Below are positions 34,151 to 36,252 of a stretch of DNA of 36,252 bases, one piece after another. Under the pieces are notes generated by a model. That model was not told where the DNA came from. It searched no databases and worked only from the letters and a program-made list of their open reading frames with translations. The position numbers were made by a program, and so were the translations under genes. The stretch covers positions 61,959 to 98,210 of the forward strand of contig JAUJMR010000002.1 in NCBI GenBank assembly GCA_030446765.1. The letters run 5' to 3'. Numbering within the stretch: position 1 is the stretch's first letter; each line of letters opens with the position of its first letter. This DNA comes from Chloroflexia bacterium (GTDB lineage Bacteria; Chloroflexota; Chloroflexia; Thermobaculales; Thermobaculaceae).

Positions 34151-36229
34151 CTATGTTCCCTCACGGATGAGCGTGAGCTGGCTGTCATGGGTTTGCTCAC
34201 CGTTCCCAGGACGCTTACGCGAGTAACACCCGTCCATATTTAGCTGCCATGCGTTCACGTTATCCGCGATCTGAAGGTCCAGTATGCGACACACCCGCTC
34301 CCGGTGCTGCTGCTCGCGCAGAGGGAAGAGCGTCTCGACCCGTCCGTCGAGGTTGCGCTCCATCAGGTCGCAACTGCCCAGATAGACCTTCTGTTTCTCG
34401 CCCTCACCAAAGATCAGCACCCGCGCATGCTCAAGAAACCGTCCGACGAGTGAGACGACGGAGATGTTCTCACTTACCCCCGCAACACCTGGCCGCAAGG
34501 AGCAGATACCCCGGATGACGAGATTGATCCGCACCCCGGCCTGCGAAGCACGATATAGCGCGATGATCATCTGCTGGTCCGTCAGAGAGTTGAGCTTCAT
34601 CGTGATTCGCGCTGGCTCGCCCCGCTCCGCAGCCTCCCGCTGCTCCGCGATGAGCGCCAGAAGCCGCTGTCGCAGCGTGACTGGTGCAACCAGTAGTTTG
34701 CTATACTCCTCTTGCTTGGAGTAGCCCGTCAGGTAATTGAACAGGTCAGAAACATCGTTCGCGATCTCCGGATCGTCAGTGAAGTACGAGAAGTCGGTGT
34801 AGATCCGTGCTGTGTTTGGGTTGTAATTGCCGGTGCCGAGATGGACGTACCGGCGCAAGCCCGAGTCATCTCGGCGCACGATCAGGCAGAGTTTTGCGTG
34901 CGTCTTGAGCCCAACGACTCCGTAAGACACGTGGACCCCTTCCCCTTCAAGCTGCCGGGCCCAAACTATATTCGGCTCCTCATCAAATCGTGCCTTGAGC
35001 TCCACTAGTACCGCGACCTGCGTGTCCTCATCCCGCGCGTCCAGCAACGCTTCCACGATGGGAGAATGGGAACCAACGCGGTACAGCGTCTGCTTTATCG
35101 CAAGCACGTCAGGATCGCTGGCCGCGCTGCGCACGAAGTCAACAACAGGCACGAACGAGTCATACGGATGGTACAGCAGGAGATCGCCCTGCTCGAGCTT
35201 CGAGAAGAAGGACGGATCACCCAGCGTTTCCTCGGGCAGGCGCGGGCTTATGGATGGATACAGTAATTCGGGGCGGTCGAGATGTGTGAGCTCCACGACC
35301 TGCGCCAGGCCAATCGGCTCGGGCACGGCATGGAGGCTACCCGCCTGCACACCAAGGTGGCCCGCAAGCCACGTGCGGAGCCGCTGGGGCATGTCTGAGG
35401 TAACGACGAGGCGTACTGACTCCCCGAAGCGCCGCTGATCCAGCTCGTCCTCGATGGCTTGGAGAAGGTCGGCGGCCTCATCCTCCTGTATGACAAGGTC
35501 CGCGTTGCGCGTGACCTGAAAGACATAGCTATTGACGACATGATGTCCGGGAAACAACTCATCGAGGTTCACGGCAATCACCTCCTCCAGACGCACCAGC
35601 GTGACCGGATGGTGTTTGCCCGGCTCCGGCGGAGTATCCGGCATGGAGAGGCGCAAGAACCGTGGCAGGGTGTTGGGCACCTTCACCCGCGCCATCACAT
35701 CTCGATCCCGGTCACGAATCACGACGAGCAGATTGAGCGACAGGTTTGATATGTGAGGGAACGGATGCGCCGGGTCCACGGCTAGCGGTGTGAGGATCGG
35801 TTGCATCTCGCGCTCGAAACGGCGTCGCAGCTCTTCCTTGTGTCCCGAGTCCAACTCATCGTATGGCACCAGATGAACACCGGCAGCATGCAGTTCCGGC
35901 ACGAGCTCTTCGTGGAGAATGCGGCGCTGCTCATTGTAAAACCGGCTGATGCGGCTGTGGATCTGCACCAGCTGTTCCTCTGGCGTGGTCCCATCGGCGA
36001 CGGTTGCCGGGCGCTCCGTCGCGACCTGCTTCTGCAAGCCGGCCACCCGAATCATGAAGAACTCATCCAGATTCGTCTCCGAGATCGCAAGAAAGCGCGC
36101 ACGCTCCAGGAGCGGGTGTCGCTTATCCTTTGCCTGCTCGAGCACCCGCTCGTTGAACTCCAGCCACGACAACTGGCGATTGATATACAGCTTGGGATCG
36201 CTAAGGTTAACGCTTTCGACAACCGCCAT
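34151..36229 (-). CDS. ppk: Polyphosphate kinase PPK1
   Basis: The product is 692 aa. It reversibly transfers the ATP gamma-phosphate to polyphosphate. The N-terminal and head domains begin YINRQLSWLEFNERVLEQA (15-33). Catalytic phosphohistidine is H444 in GLKTHAKLCLI, equivalent to E. coli H435. The second histidine H601 is in GRFLEHARVLIF, equivalent to E. coli H592. HLGTGNYNPNTARIYTD (463-479) and DLMERNLDGRVETLFPL complete the two phospholipase-D-like C domains. ATG at 36229 is chosen, with AAGGTGA seven bases upstream. A GTG at 36250, near the window edge, would add seven residues. The gene is therefore complete, but its promoter lies outside the window. Confidence 0.96.
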   Translation of the reverse strand: MAVVESVNLSDPKLYINRQLSWLEFNERVLEQAKDKRHPLLERARFLAISETNLDEFFMIRVAGLQKQVATERPATVADGTTPEEQLVQIHSRISRFYNEQRRILHEELVPELHAAGVHLVPYDELDSGHKEELRRRFEREMQPILTPLAVDPAHPFPHISNLSLNLLVVIRDRDRDVMARVKVPNTLPRFLRLSMPDTPPEPGKHHPVTLVRLEEVIAVNLDELFPGHHVVNSYVFQVTRNADLVIQEDEAADLLQAIEDELDQRRFGESVRLVVTSDMPQRLRTWLAGHLGVQAGSLHAVPEPIGLAQVVELTHLDRPELLYPSISPRLPEETLGDPSFFSKLEQGDLLLYHPYDSFVPVVDFVRSAASDPDVLAIKQTLYRVGSHSPIVEALLDARDEDTQVAVLVELKARFDEEPNIVWARQLEGEGVHVSYGVVGLKTHAKLCLIVRRDDSGLRRYVHLGTGNYNPNTARIYTDFSYFTDDPEIANDVSDLFNYLTGYSKQEEYSKLLVAPVTLRQRLLALIAEQREAAERGEPARITMKLNSLTDQQMIIALYRASQAGVRINLVIRGICSLRPGVAGVSENISVVSLVGRFLEHARVLIFGEGEKQKVYLGSCDLMERNLDGRVETLFPLREQQHRERVCRILDLQIADNVNAWQLNMDGCYSRKRPGNGEQTHDSQLTLIREGT

Positions 36230-36252
36230 GTATGTGTCACCTTCCTCCACGC

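Noticed and set aside
33910-34200. Minus-strand frame of 96 codons between glutamate dehydrogenase and ppk
   Set aside because: It overlaps the end of ppk and spans two terminator-like hairpins. It has no ribosome site or recognisable motif.

Overview
The window is ordinary, gene-dense bacterial chromosome with high GC content and many GTG and TTG starts. There is no prophage, plasmid, CRISPR array, rRNA or recognisable insertion sequence. The gene mix fits a Gram-positive-like or deep-branching aerobic heterotroph: RNase J, a DegS/DegU pair, an endonuclease-type MutL, GatB, SelA, an icd-sdhCDAB block, a family 4 uracil-DNA glycosylase and PPK1. My best guess is Chloroflexota, possibly Thermomicrobia-like. 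It rests on remembered family resemblance (SecA insertion, FtsK, the 2-gene phosphatase/P-loop module) and was not checked by search.

Layout. 1-531: tRNA-Cys (minus) and a divergent small membrane protein. 615-4223 (minus): selA, miaB and a TPR protein form an apparent tRNA-modification operon, divergent from secA (4354-6942), which ends in a strong terminator. 7127-9837: an alanine-rich membrane-tailed protein (minus), then a metallophosphoesterase and two TrkA-type potassium-channel regulators (plus). 9884-10023: a 140-bp element with perfect 17-bp terminal inverted repeats. 10020-16602 (minus): an NtrC-type regulator, isocitrate dehydrogenase, succinate dehydrogenase sdhC-sdhD-sdhA-sdhB and a small membrane protein. 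16798-26601 (plus): a co-directional run of apt, ahcY, phosphohexomutase, uracil-DNA glycosylase, rnj, ftsK, degS and degU. mutL (minus) converges on degU and diverges from recO. A repeat-bearing 390-bp gap follows, then a PP2C-like phosphatase/P-loop protein pair (minus), gatB and glutamate dehydrogenase (plus), and ppk (minus) to the window end.

Functionally the window combines translation and tRNA biology (tRNA-Cys, SelA, MiaB, GatB), central carbon and nitrogen metabolism (Icd, Sdh, Gdh), nucleotide and methyl-cycle salvage (Apt, AhcY), DNA repair and segregation (UDG, MutL, RecO, FtsK), RNA decay (RNase J), secretion (SecA), potassium and polyphosphate homeostasis, and signalling.

The most notable points are these. 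Five apparent frameshifts lie within about 1.5 kb across ftsK and degS, while every other gene is intact. There is a MITE-like inverted-repeat element. The uracil-DNA glycosylase has a disordered tail ending in a sliding-clamp-binding pentapeptide. The NtrC-like regulator has a degraded Fis helix. Extended -10 promoters recur with extremely short or absent 5' leaders. I found no convincing evidence of a wholly new multi-gene system. The closest candidate is the coupled phosphatase/P-loop gene pair.
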